Origin: an uncultured Saprospirales bacterium
GTDB taxonomy: Bacteria > Bacteroidota > Bacteroidia > Chitinophagales > Saprospiraceae
Reading direction: 5' to 3'
NCBI GenBank assembly: GCA_937864265.1
Contig: CALMIR010000069.1
Span: 1 to 64,000 of the forward strand
DNA length: 64,000 nucleotides
Shown here piece by piece: positions 55,812 to 64,000 of this stretch (positions within the stretch are counted from its first letter, which is position 1; each line of letters opens with the position of its first letter). The notes under the pieces were generated by a model. That model was not told the origin of the DNA. It was given only the letters and a program-made list of their open reading frames with translations, and made no database searches. A program made the position numbers and the translations under genes.

Positions 55812-57266
55812 TTAAAATTCAATCCCTTTATCTGCATCTTCCAGCAAATCTTTCATGGTAAATTCGCCGTTGTTGCCCAGCGTTGGAATCCAATCGCGAT
55901 TGCTTCCCAAATAGGACTCATGATCCAGTTCCAGCAAACCCAGTATTACTTCAGCTACAATGGTAGCACCCACTGGGCCTAAGCCTTCACCAGGCGTATT
56001 ACCTGTCGTATCCACTCGGCCAATGGCCTCTGCTTCTGCCAAAATATAGAACCACAACGGTGTACCTGAGGATATATCCACGCCATGTGTCGTGGCGAGG
56101 GTATTGACCAGTGTTTTTACCGTGTTGATATCGTTGGCATCCACACCTATTTTTTCTGCCACACTTTCGCCGGAAGGCAGCAAAAAGCTTTGGCCTCTTC
56201 TCAGGTTGCGGGTTGCCAGAGATTTATCCGCTGGATTGGGGGAAGGAATAAAAGGCAATTCCAGTAAATCAGACGCCAGTTTGGTATCCAGCGTTTCCGC
56301 TCTTTGGTAAGTGCCGTCGAAGTCAAAGAACACTTCCCAGTCAATGACCTGGTTGATGTTGGTCAGTTTGGCAAAACCTTGTCCAAATTGGGGTGAAAAG
56401 ATGGAATGCGTTGCTCCGCCTAGTTTCAACTTCAAGTTTTGGGCAATCATGGAGTGGCCAAAACGATAGGCCGCCACAGAAAATTCAACCGGGATAAACG
56501 CCTCACCTGTTGGTTGATAAACCTTTCTGCCTTTGCCCAATATATCATTGACGATTTTATTGCCGCAAAGGGTAGGTAAAAACTCATTGACCACTATCCA
56601 CTGATAGTGCCAGGTAACGGTTTGACGGGCTTCTCTGTGAATTTCTTCTGGACTTTTGCCCGGATTAGCCGTTTTAAGTTCATCATAAACATAGTTGTAA
56701 AAGCGGATGAAGGCCAGTTGAAGCTGGGAAATCACCCGGTTTTCATCGTTGCGCGGATCGCCGATGATAGCTGTTCCGGTAGCCGTTCTGGGTAGGTCGT
56801 GTTTTCTCAGGTTGTTAGCCTGTGCATCATTGTTGTTCGTTTTTCCTGTCAGTAAATACAAGCCTGTGCTTTGCGCATTGGCATACATGAACGGCTCATC
56901 TTCCGGGCCACCGCCAAAGACACAATCCAGGTCTAAATTGGCAGAACGCACATTTTCAATGGCATTGGGGTTGTTGATGCTGCTAAAATTCGAGCTGGTA
57001 TCGAACGTAATGTCGTGATCGATAAACTGTCCGAGGAAAATCATGCCTAGTGGTACATTATTGGTGAATTGCGGGGTATTGCCGCCATCCATTGGTCCAT
57101 TTTTAGCGCCAAGCTGGGCTAATTCGGTAGGGTTGGAGTAAAGCGGGGCTGAATGGCGGAAAATACGGCCAAAACGCCCGATGCTTTCCTTTTCAAATGA
57201 TTCCATGGTACAGAGCACGTTTTTACCTGAAAAACTGTGCATCCCATGATGACTAGGGGTTGACAT
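55812..57266 (-). CDS. Animal-type haem peroxidase family protein
   Basis: This 484-residue protein is of the peroxidase-cyclooxygenase (animal haem peroxidase) superfamily. The distal site 'GQFIDHDITFD' gives D83-H84, 'GDPRNDENRVISQLQLAFIR' carries the conserved arginine R172, and 'AAYRFGHSMI' supplies the proximal H271. Bacterial members oxidise halides or small organic compounds with hydrogen peroxide. There is no signal peptide or membrane segment, so it may stay in the cytoplasm or leave by an unknown route. It shares a terminator with the convergent lipoprotein gene. No dedicated partner genes are nearby. Confidence 0.9.
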   Translation of the reverse strand: MSTPSHHGMHSFSGKNVLCTMESFEKESIGRFGRIFRHSAPLYSNPTELAQLGAKNGPMDGGNTPQFTNNVPLGMIFLGQFIDHDITFDTSSNFSSINNPNAIENVRSANLDLDCVFGGGPEDEPFMYANAQSTGLYLLTGKTNNNDAQANNLRKHDLPRTATGTAIIGDPRNDENRVISQLQLAFIRFYNYVYDELKTANPGKSPEEIHREARQTVTWHYQWIVVNEFLPTLCGNKIVNDILGKGRKVYQPTGEAFIPVEFSVAAYRFGHSMIAQNLKLKLGGATHSIFSPQFGQGFAKLTNINQVIDWEVFFDFDGTYQRAETLDTKLASDLLELPFIPSPNPADKSLATRNLRRGQSFLLPSGESVAEKIGVDANDINTVKTLVNTLATTHGVDISSGTPLWFYILAEAEAIGRVDTTGNTPGEGLGPVGATIVAEVILGLLELDHESYLGSNRDWIPTLGNNGEFTMKDLLEDADKGIEF

Positions 57267-57341
57267 AAATGTTGATTTTAAAGGTACAATGATGTTTAAT
57301 ACCTCTTTATGTCCCCTTTTTCAAATGTGTTACAGGAAAAA

Positions 57342-57363
57342 GAATTTTTTTTAAAAAAAATTC
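57342..57363. repeat. 22-bp perfect palindrome GAA-T8-A8-TTC
   Basis: GAA plus eight T is followed by eight A plus TTC. It lies in the 135-bp gap between the OmpH-like gene and the peroxidase gene, both on the minus strand. It could act as an AT-rich terminator for the former or as an upstream promoter element for the latter. Confidence 0.4.
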
Positions 57364-57401
57364 GACCCTCTTTTTCTTACTATTTTACAGCAAAAATAGT
57401 T

Positions 57402-57995
57402 TTACTTAGGCGCTGTTGATTTGTTGAGTTCGGTCAACACCGATTCGGTAATGTCCAAATCATCTTTTGCACTCAACACACTAGAGCCTTGGCCGTATTG
57501 CAAGATGTACTCATAGCCATTTTCCAATTTAATTTTATCCAACACCACAATCAGCGAATCCTGCAACTCAGCGTTGATGCGCTGCGTTTCGAGCATCAGT
57601 TCCTGGGTGACATTTTCCTGTTCCGCCAGCAGTTGTTGCTGTTTTTTGGACAGGCGCTGCTCTTCTTCCATGATTTGGTTGGGTGCTAGCAATCCCTGTT
57701 GTACTTTCTTTTGAACGGCCAAAAATTCATTTTCCAATGCGCGGGAACGGCCTCCTAATGATTGGGTCGCTTCTACCTCACGAGCCTGCAAGGCTTCCTT
57801 TTGTCTTTTGAAATAATCGTATTTTTCCAATAAAGTATCGGCATTGATATAAACTACTTTGGGCGTCTCCACAGCCGTTTCATTCACAGGGGTTTCATCC
57901 GTTGCTGCTTTTTTGCCTTTTCCCGACTGGATAAAAAGATACCCAACTGCCAAAATCAGTAATGCATTGAGCGCCAAAGAAATATTCGTCTTCAT
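57402..57995 (-). CDS. OmpH/Skp family periplasmic chaperone-like protein
   Basis: This 197-residue protein has an N-terminal signal or anchor (MKTNISLALNALLILAVGYL), a short linker, the OmpH/Skp start 'VVYINADTLLEKYDYFK', a long coiled coil (about 60-150, 'RLSKKQQQLLAEQENVTQEL') and the closing 'ENGYEYILQYGQGSSVLSAK'. Skp-like chaperones form trimers whose helical arms hold unfolded outer-membrane proteins. The N-terminal segment is not clearly cleavable, so it may be membrane anchored. The frame opens 54 codons earlier, but only the ATG at 57995 gives this normal N-terminus. Confidence 0.88.
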   Translation of the reverse strand: MKTNISLALNALLILAVGYLFIQSGKGKKAATDETPVNETAVETPKVVYINADTLLEKYDYFKRQKEALQAREVEATQSLGGRSRALENEFLAVQKKVQQGLLAPNQIMEEEQRLSKKQQQLLAEQENVTQELMLETQRINAELQDSLIVVLDKIKLENGYEYILQYGQGSSVLSAKDDLDITESVLTELNKSTAPK

Positions 57996-58197
57996 AGAAT
58001 GGTCATTAATAGTTGATAAAAGGTGCGCAAAGGTAATGGAATACTCCGATAGTGGCAAACTATCCTCAAAGCTTTTATCCCGATCGCGTCGGTTTCTCGA
58101 CGATCTTTCGATTTTAGCTGCCGTACCTCCACTCCATCTAAAAGCGACAAAACGCACTATTTAACGTGCAACCCATCCCAACTTAACAACTCTATAA

Positions 58198-58230
58198 CAC
58201 AAACAAGGCGTAATTAAGCCTAAATTTGTG
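58198..58230. promoter_or_regulatory. Nested inverted repeat in the OmpH-DUF5916 gap
   Basis: CACAAA (58198-58203) with TTTGTG (58225-58230), and inside them AGGC (58206-58209) with GCCT (58218-58221), make a 33-bp nested symmetry in the 326-bp divergent gap (57996-58321). It is a candidate operator. The gap also holds the heptamer array at 58268-58309. Confidence 0.3.
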
Positions 58231-58267
58231 CCAGACCATAAGCAATCCGACCCTGGCTATATAGCAA

Positions 58268-58309
58268 AAGTCTAAGATCCAAGGTCTAAAGTCCAATATC
58301 TAAAGTCTT
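58268..58309. repeat. Heptanucleotide repeat array (AAGTCTA type)
   Basis: Six 7-bp units lie head to tail: AAGTCTA, AGATCCA, AGGTCTA, AAGTCCA, ATATCTA and AAGTCTT. The array ends 12 bp before the DUF5916 start codon. The 7-bp period matches the arrays at 123-202 and 60818-60881, though the unit sequence differs. Confidence 0.55.
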
Positions 58310-58321
58310 AACAATCACCCG

Positions 58322-60787
58322 ATGAGCACCAAACAATCCCTGACTACGGCATTCGTATGCCTTTTTTGCTGCCTATGGCAAAGCCAGTACCTACTTGGCC
58401 AAGTCAACCTACAAGCCGATAAAAAACAACTCTCGGCATTCCGTATTGATGAAAAAATTACCCTGGACGGCCAACTGACAGAGCCGATCTGGCAGGAAGC
58501 CCAAGCGAGCGATGATTTTGTACAATTGCAACCCGTGCCTGGCGCGAAGCCCGCCCAGCGATCAGCAGTCAAAATACTATACGACCAAACCGGGCTTTAT
58601 GTGGGCGCCATGCTATACGATGTCGATCCCGACAGTGTACTCATGGAGCTATCTCAGCGCGATAACCTGGGCAATACCGATTGGTTTGGCATTTTTTTGG
58701 ACTGTTTTCGCGACGGCATCAACGGCGTGAGCTTTATTGTCACGCCCGCCGGGGTGCAATTTGACGCCAAGTATTCGGAAAATGGCGAAGACGAAAGCTG
58801 GGATGCCGTGTGGGAAAGCGCGACGCAGGTGCTGCCCAATGGTTGGGTCGCTGAAATGAAAATCCCCTATTCGGCCATTCGATTTCCGAAAGTAGAAGAA
58901 CAGGTTTGGCACCTCAATTTTGGCCGCCTGATCCGCCGCCTGCAGGAAAAAAGCTTTTGGAACGAAATCGACCCTCAACAGCAGGGTTTTTTGAACCAAT
59001 CCGGCTACCTGAGGGGCATCAACAACATCAAGCCGCCCTTGCGCTTGCAGGCTACGCCTTTCGTAGCGGTCTATGGCGAATATTATTACGATAAAAACGG
59101 AGAGCCCCAGCACGCCTTTGGCCGTTCTTTCAACGGCGGTATGGACGTGAAATTTGGACTCAACGAATCTTTTACCCTGGACATGACTCTGGTACCCGAC
59201 TTTGGCGAGGCCCAATCCGACAATCAGGTGCTCAATGTATCTCCTTTTGAAATACAATTCAATGAAAACCGCGCCTTTTTTACAGAAGGTACGGAGCTGT
59301 TTAGTAAAGGCGACCTTTTTTATTCACGACGTATTGGCGGCACGCCCCTGCATTATTGGGAGGTAGAAGAACAACTGGCCGATGGCGAAGAAATAGTAGA
59401 GAATCCATTGACGGCGCCGCTGTACAATGCCACCAAAATATCGGGCAGAACGCCCAAGGGGCTGGGACTGGGCTTGTTCAATGCCACCGAAGGTTCGGCC
59501 CATGCGACCATCCGGGATACGGAAGGCCATTCCCGCAACATACAGACTAGCCCGACCACCAATTACAACGTTTTTGTGCTGGATCAAAATTTGCCGCACA
59601 ACTCTTCTGCCAGTTTTATCAATACCACCGTACTGCGTGCGGGGGCAGATTACGACGCGAATGTGAGCGGCACGGTGTTTACCCTGCGCAACAAGGCCAA
59701 TTCTTATGCCATCAGCGGCAAAGGGGTAATCAGCCAATTGTACTTCAGCGACAGCCTGAGCTTGGGGCACAATGTGGCGCTCAGCCTGCGAAAAACAAGC
59801 GGCAACTGGCAATGGGGGTTCAATGTCAACGAAGAAAGCGATACCTACAACCCCAGAGACCTCGGCTTTTTAAGGCAAAACAACGAGCGCTCCGTCAATT
59901 TCTGGACGGAATACAACATTTTCAAGCCCTTTTGGATATTCAACCGGGGCGGCGTCGGCTTTTGGAATGGCTATTTCCGCTTGTACGAACCCAACCGCTT
60001 TCAGGAATACGGTTTCGAACTGTGGGCCTGGGCACAAACCAAGAGTTTCTGGCAGATCAATGTGTTCAGCTATTCGGAAGTGGTGCGCAGCCACGATTAT
60101 TTTGAAACCAGAACCCCCGATCGCTACTATTTGCAGCCGACCAATAGGAATGTTTTCGTATCGGTGAGTACCGACGGCCGTAAAAAGTTGTTGCTGGAAT
60201 GGACGGGGCGCTTTCGCAAATTTGACGAGCCGGGCAGAGATAGCTGGATGTTGTCCATCAGTCCGCGCTACCGGGTAAACGACAAGCTGTCCTTCCGTTT
60301 TACCACCAATATCGAACGACTGGAAGGCGATATCGGCTTTGTGGATAAATTGGACACCGACCACCCCGAAGCAGCCATTATCTTCGGTCGCCGCGATTGG
60401 GATATCGTGGATAACACCTTGAACGCCTCCTATAATTTCAACAACCGTATGGCGCTTACTTTCCGGCTAAGGCACTACTGGGCCAGCCTGAGCTACGAAG
60501 ATTTCCATTTGCTACTTCCCGATGGCCACTTAAACGCTTACGACTATACGGAAAATCCCAGCACCAATTTCAACGCCTTCAACATAGATATGATTTACCG
60601 CTGGCGCTTTGCGCCGGGCAGCGACCTGTTTGTCATCTGGAAAAACAGCTTGCTCAATAGCCAGGATCAACTCTTCGACTCGTATTTCGACAACCTCGAC
60701 CAGCTCTTCAATGCCCCACAAAGCAATAGCTTGTCGATAAAAATGGTGTATTTCCTGGATTATGCGGAACTGGTGAAAAGGGGGTAA
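58322..60787 (+). CDS. DUF5916 outer-membrane protein with CBM9-like N-terminus
   Basis: This is an 821-residue protein with a signal peptide ending near 'YLLGQ'. A CBM9-like domain (about 42-215) has 'ITLDGQLTEPIWQEAQ', 'DWFGIFLDCFRDGINGVSF' and 'NGWVAEMKIPYSAIRFP'. The DUF5916 region begins with 'FNGGMDVKFGLNESFTLDMT' and 'NENRAFFTEG', and continues as amphipathic strands typical of an outer-membrane beta-barrel to 'IKMVYFLDYAELVKR'. The family is widespread in Bacteroidota and unproven in function; sugar binding or transport is an inference from the CBM9 part. It is a single gene, followed by a heptamer array. Confidence 0.88.
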   Translation: MSTKQSLTTAFVCLFCCLWQSQYLLGQVNLQADKKQLSAFRIDEKITLDGQLTEPIWQEAQASDDFVQLQPVPGAKPAQRSAVKILYDQTGLYVGAMLYDVDPDSVLMELSQRDNLGNTDWFGIFLDCFRDGINGVSFIVTPAGVQFDAKYSENGEDESWDAVWESATQVLPNGWVAEMKIPYSAIRFPKVEEQVWHLNFGRLIRRLQEKSFWNEIDPQQQGFLNQSGYLRGINNIKPPLRLQATPFVAVYGEYYYDKNGEPQHAFGRSFNGGMDVKFGLNESFTLDMTLVPDFGEAQSDNQVLNVSPFEIQFNENRAFFTEGTELFSKGDLFYSRRIGGTPLHYWEVEEQLADGEEIVENPLTAPLYNATKISGRTPKGLGLGLFNATEGSAHATIRDTEGHSRNIQTSPTTNYNVFVLDQNLPHNSSASFINTTVLRAGADYDANVSGTVFTLRNKANSYAISGKGVISQLYFSDSLSLGHNVALSLRKTSGNWQWGFNVNEESDTYNPRDLGFLRQNNERSVNFWTEYNIFKPFWIFNRGGVGFWNGYFRLYEPNRFQEYGFELWAWAQTKSFWQINVFSYSEVVRSHDYFETRTPDRYYLQPTNRNVFVSVSTDGRKKLLLEWTGRFRKFDEPGRDSWMLSISPRYRVNDKLSFRFTTNIERLEGDIGFVDKLDTDHPEAAIIFGRRDWDIVDNTLNASYNFNNRMALTFRLRHYWASLSYEDFHLLLPDGHLNAYDYTENPSTNFNAFNIDMIYRWRFAPGSDLFVIWKNSLLNSQDQLFDSYFDNLDQLFNAPQSNSLSIKMVYFLDYAELVKRG

Positions 60788-60817
60788 TGCATCGCCAACA
60801 CTGGCGCGGAAAGGTTG

Positions 60818-60881
60818 GAGCATGGGGTATGGCATGTGGCACTTTAAAACGGTGCGAATGATCCATGCCCCATGTTCAATG
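60818..60881. repeat. Inverted heptad arrays with ATG-type units
   Basis: The left side reads GAGCATG GGGTATG GCATGTG (60818-60838). The right side reads GCGAATG ATCCATG CCCCATG TTCAATG (60854-60881). CATGGGG (60821-60827) pairs with CCCCATG (60868-60874). The array starts 30 bp after the DUF5916 stop codon and could end its transcript. Confidence 0.5.
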
Positions 60882-60965
60882 CCTGTTGTACATTTCAATC
60901 CAAAAGCTTGCCATTTTGAAAGCAGTGCTGTAAATTGCGTGTGTGTTGTTTTGAGTGACTAAGCA

Positions 60966-61003
60966 ATTACAAACGCTTATAATTGTTTGTAGCCGTTTGT
61001 AAT
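60966..61003. repeat. 10-bp inverted repeat in the gap before the serine hydrolase
   Basis: ATTACAAACG (60966-60975) and CGTTTGTAAT (60994-61003) are perfect reverse complements, 18 bp apart. The 422-bp gap (60788-61209) contains no convincing gene. Short minus-strand frames there show no family resemblance. Confidence 0.45.
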
Positions 61004-61209
61004 CGGTAAGTGCGTACAGTGGGGCGTTTTTTGGACAATTGTAATTATTTGCTTGTTTTTCAATGGCTTGCGCCAAATGGTCGGCTTCTCACTTAGCGGA
61101 TAGAAACGCTCCAGGTATCCATCGGAAAGGTGGCTATGTGAAACATGCAATGCGTGAGCGCGGTAGTTGGCGGTCAATACGATAAAGTCATTAACAAAAT
61201 AAACCTTAA

Positions 61210-62298
61210 ATGAAATACATAGTCAAGACCTCAATTTTACTAATTCCGTTTTTAATATGTAGCTGTAACATTAGTAAAAGCAAAAATGACAACACTGATG
61301 AAAATCAAACAATAGATGATTATTCAGCTAAAATCGATAGCCTTATCCAAACTACAGCGCCAAGAAAGTTTAACGGAATTGTACTTATTACTCAAAATGG
61401 TGAAATAAAGTATTCAAGGGAATACGGGTATTCGAATTTTGAGACGAAGGAGCCAATCACGATAAATGACAATTTCAGAATTCAATCCAATACTAAACAA
61501 ATTACCGCAGTACTGATTTTAAAAGAAGTTGAGAAAGGAAATATTGACCTGAAAAATCCTATTAGAAAATATGTTCCCGAACTTAAACAAACTTGGGCTG
61601 ATACTGTAACAGTTCATCAGTTGATGAATATGTCCTCAGGAGTTGTGAATATTGAAGAACCTTTAGCTTTCAAGCCCGGTACGGATTTTCGCTATAGTAA
61701 TCCTGCTTATGGATTATTAGGCAAAACGATAGAGAGCGTAACAGGCAAAAGATATATAGAAGTAGCTAATACATTATTTAAGGCGTTAGGAATGAATGAT
61801 ACGTATTGCTATGAAATTGATGAAACTAACACAGGGCTTTTAAATGGTTATTGGGTTTCAAATGGGGAATTGGAAATGGTGGATTTTAATAGCTTAAATT
61901 TCACAAAAGAAACTTGGGCAAACTTTATTCCAGCTGGAGGTATTATTTCAAATCCTCACGACTTGAATATTTGGGACACAAAATTACACAATGGTGACAT
62001 CTTAAAATCTGAAACCTACAATCTTATGGTAAATTCCGAGGTAGTCGATGCAGATTATACATTCAGCCATAAAAAATCCAATTACGGATATGGCGTTAAC
62101 ATACACGAAGGCAAACCATTTAAATACATCGGGCACGCAGGAAGAGGTATTGGATTTGTAAATCTCAAAATATATGTACCAGAGAAAAAATTAGACATCA
62201 TTATCATGGAAAATGTTTATAACAGAGATGTTGACATCGTATATCACTTTGAAAAAAAGATTAGAGAAATTGTTATGAACAGCAATCTCGTAGAGTAA
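61210..62298 (+). CDS. Serine hydrolase of the class C beta-lactamase family
   Basis: This is a 362-residue lipoprotein (signal 'LLIPFLICSCN', lipid cysteine C17 or C19) with the penicillin-binding-protein/class C beta-lactamase fold. The S-x-x-K motif is S93-N-T-K96, the Y-x-N motif is Y162-S-N164, and the third motif is H309-A-G311 in place of K-T-G, usual for esterase- and peptidase-like members. It probably acts in the periplasm on peptides or esters; antibiotic hydrolysis is not implied. The gene is strikingly AT-rich compared with its neighbours and is flanked by gene-poor DNA with a possible gene remnant, which suggests horizontal acquisition. Confidence 0.88.
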   Translation: MKYIVKTSILLIPFLICSCNISKSKNDNTDENQTIDDYSAKIDSLIQTTAPRKFNGIVLITQNGEIKYSREYGYSNFETKEPITINDNFRIQSNTKQITAVLILKEVEKGNIDLKNPIRKYVPELKQTWADTVTVHQLMNMSSGVVNIEEPLAFKPGTDFRYSNPAYGLLGKTIESVTGKRYIEVANTLFKALGMNDTYCYEIDETNTGLLNGYWVSNGELEMVDFNSLNFTKETWANFIPAGGIISNPHDLNIWDTKLHNGDILKSETYNLMVNSEVVDADYTFSHKKSNYGYGVNIHEGKPFKYIGHAGRGIGFVNLKIYVPEKKLDIIIMENVYNRDVDIVYHFEKKIREIVMNSNLVE

Positions 62299-62345
62299 TA
62301 ACTGAGGTTACCCCAATTGTTTGGACAGCAAATTAGCATTTGTTA

Positions 62346-62504
62346 ATGAATAACCAGATCCATTTCAACCGCTTAGATGCCCAAAGATTAGTAGATTTTA
62401 TGCTTAAATTTGGTTCGCAATCCCAAATCATGGAAACGCAGTGTTTTCAACTGGACGGAAATCCATCGCGGATTGGCAAGGGAGTTCGGCGACAGGTTTA
62501 CTAA
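62346..62504 (+). pseudogene. Short ORF or gene remnant
   Basis: This 52-residue frame (beginning MNNQIHFNRLDAQRLVDFML) has ordinary coding-like composition, unlike the noise frames around it. I do not recognise the family. It could be the N-terminal stub of a lost gene, possibly a transposase, or a small real gene. The rest of the 416-bp gap between the serine hydrolase and the next gene (62299-62714) shows nothing that I can identify. Confidence 0.3.
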
Positions 62505-62714
62505 ACATGTCAACCAACATACCATCATTTCTTAACCCGTGACACACTTTTCTGAATACTCTCTTCGCAACTTCTAAGATCCATCGATCTGAGATCGTAG
62601 TACAACTTTTGCCGCGTTTCGTCACGCCGCAGCCGTTTGCGTAGTTGTAAGAAGAAGGTACGGTATGCAAACACTAAAAATAAGCTATATTCGCAAGAAC
62701 AAATCCTTCTAGCG

Positions 62715-64000
62715 ATGAACTGCCTTACGCATCAAACTCACAAGCCCCAAGTTGGGTCTGTTCCCTATTTAAGTATGCTTGTCTGGAGCCTGTTTTTGGG
62801 TTTCTCCCATGCGGCACCTGCTCAAATTGTCGATGCACGGAGAACGGGTTTCACCTGGATTACGACGGAAAACGTTGAAGCCCCGACTTATGGTGCAGGC
62901 TATACGATGTATAGTGCCGCATGGCCCATTTTTAAAAAATACCCCGGCCCTGAAAACTTCCAAATGGGTTTGAGTAGTAGTTGGATGACGACGCAACGGA
63001 CAGGCAATGAGCCTGCTGAATTTTATACCACGATAGAAGGTGGCTTGGGCTGGTGGCACGACACGCGTTTTGGCACAAAAATCCCCAAGTTCATCATGGG
63101 CGGTGTTGCGTATAATTTTTATGCCTGGGCAAACGGGCCCGGGGCAGGGAAAAGTGATCTTTTGCCAAACGGTCAGAGAGATTGGAGCAGTCCCGGAGGT
63201 AAATATGGGGTGGCTCAATTATCCAACAAACTACTTTGGGCACCCGATGGCCTGAATATGGCACAAAGCCTCAATGGTGAAATGTTGGGCTATGGTTATA
63301 TGCCTTTGCCCTTGACAGACCCCATTCCGAATACCAATGGGACAGGCGTTGAGACGGGCAATCAATGCTGGACTTTATTCCTGAATGCCACCAACTTCAA
63401 AGGCCCGGCAACTTTCTTTCTGCCTACTTACTGGACAGAGCCCGCTTTGCTGAATCCAGATTTAGAAGGGCTATTCCTGGATTCAAGACCTTCCGATCCA
63501 AATGTTGGGTTTGGCATTGAGCATGCAGAATCTCCGGCGCTTATTGCCCAAGACGGTAGCGGCAATCCCTATGCTAAAATTGCCCCCTTGCAATTCCCCG
63601 CCAACAATGGGGATAACGCCATGATCCTAAACCAAATTTCGGTTTATTCCGCCAATGCGCTTTGGAATGAGATGGAAGCCTGGTTCAATGGTGGTCTGGC
63701 CGTCGTGCCGGGTATTAATGCGTCCGGTATCTATGGTGTTTCGTTTGTCAATAACGGCGGTGCTATGGTCGCGGAAGTTGCGGAAAACTCGCCGAATGGC
63801 CTCGACCATGAAATCGATTTGAACTTCATCGATAATGTTAGTTTGAATGCCAACATTATGGGTTTTGAATTTGACCTGAATGCCGTTGAAAGCGATGGAA
63901 AAAATATCGTAACCCCGGAATATTACAGGCTTGATGCGGATAATCGGTGGCGCGCTGTAGATGAGGCGGAAATTCCTGTTGCAACGCAATTGTCCACTAC
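62715..64000 (+). CDS. Secreted protein of unknown function, truncated by the window edge
   Basis: The frame runs from the ATG at 62715 to the right edge without a stop: 428 codons are visible and more follow. An N-terminal hydrophobic stretch ('MLVWSLFLGFSHAAPAQ', about residues 21-37) looks like a signal peptide after a longer polar lead, so a start at the internal ATG (M21) is possible. The mature part is rich in Gly, Asn, Trp and Pro ('GLSSSWMTTQRTGNEPAEFY', 'PTYWTEPALLNPDLEG'), as in large Bacteroidota surface or T9SS cargo proteins. I recognise no domain. A C-terminal sorting signal, if any, is outside the window. Confidence 0.75.
   Translation, partial: MNCLTHQTHKPQVGSVPYLSMLVWSLFLGFSHAAPAQIVDARRTGFTWITTENVEAPTYGAGYTMYSAAWPIFKKYPGPENFQMGLSSSWMTTQRTGNEPAEFYTTIEGGLGWWHDTRFGTKIPKFIMGGVAYNFYAWANGPGAGKSDLLPNGQRDWSSPGGKYGVAQLSNKLLWAPDGLNMAQSLNGEMLGYGYMPLPLTDPIPNTNGTGVETGNQCWTLFLNATNFKGPATFFLPTYWTEPALLNPDLEGLFLDSRPSDPNVGFGIEHAESPALIAQDGSGNPYAKIAPLQFPANNGDNAMILNQISVYSANALWNEMEAWFNGGLAVVPGINASGIYGVSFVNNGGAMVAEVAENSPNGLDHEIDLNFIDNVSLNANIMGFEFDLNAVESDGKNIVTPEYYRLDADNRWRAVDEAEIPVATQLST

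Noticed and set aside
60977..61177. 66-codon minus-strand frames before the serine hydrolase
   Set aside because: Overlapping short frames with low-complexity His- and Lys-rich products and no family match. I treat the region as intergenic.
61210..62298. Serine hydrolase as a true class C beta-lactamase resistance gene
   Set aside because: The third active-site motif is H-A-G, not K-T-G, and overall similarity looks closer to esterase/peptidase-type members. Resistance cannot be claimed.
62428..62670. 80-codon minus-strand frame after the serine hydrolase
   Set aside because: It overlaps a better-looking + strand frame (62346-62504), and no domain is recognisable. It could be part of a decayed gene but cannot be supported.

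Overview
The window looks like the chromosome of a member of the Bacteroidota, most likely the Saprospiria (Haliscomenobacter/Lewinella-like). That is an inference from family content. It has a type IX secretion cargo with a gliding-motility type C-terminus next to a PorP/SprF protein, a second cargo with a type A sorting tail, a SusC/SusD pair, several FG-GAP surface lipoproteins, CBM9/DUF5916 proteins, and almost no Shine-Dalgarno sequences. I see no tRNA, rRNA, CRISPR array or intact insertion sequence.

Layout. 0.2-9 kb holds housekeeping genes: OPT transporter (-), GTP-dependent PEP carboxykinase (+), DUF2252 protein (-), a small membrane protein (-), an ECF sigma factor (-), a thioredoxin-like protein that has lost a cysteine (+) and an AraC regulator (+). 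9.4-12.2 kb is a glycogen pair, glgA-glgC. 12.8-20.5 kb (-) is a PorP/SprF gene followed by a 2229-residue multidomain adhesin. 21-25.7 kb holds a CBM9 protein (-) and a tightly overlapped three-gene unit (two different ATP-grasp ligases plus an AstE/AspA-type zinc hydrolase) that looks like a small amide/peptide-forming pathway. 25.7-33 kb holds an unrecognised helical protein (-), a leucine-rich-repeat T9SS cargo, a TonB-C-like protein, a cupin and a GT-C membrane glycosyltransferase.

33.2-54.6 kb, all on the + strand, is a xylose/xylo-oligosaccharide locus. It runs: a xylulokinase paralogue fused to a LuxR/GerE-type helix-turn-helix, xylB, xylA, SusC, SusD, three large FG-GAP (VCBS) lipoproteins (the third with a haem c motif), and a GH3 beta-xylosidase/glucosidase. 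The likely flow is surface capture and uptake by the Sus and FG-GAP proteins, cleavage to xylose by GH3, then XylA and XylB. No conventional regulator is encoded, so the kinase-HTH fusion is the obvious candidate for a xylose- or xylulose-responsive transcription factor. This is the most unusual item in the window.

54.7-64 kb holds an unknown lipoprotein, an animal-type haem peroxidase (-), an OmpH/Skp-like protein (-), a DUF5916 outer-membrane protein, an AT-rich serine hydrolase in a region that looks acquired, and a secreted protein that runs off the right edge. Intergenic DNA is rich in structure: intrinsic terminators between convergent genes, heptanucleotide repeat arrays, a 26-bp near-perfect palindrome upstream of the PEP carboxykinase gene, and a two-copy dispersed repeat flanking the GT-C gene.
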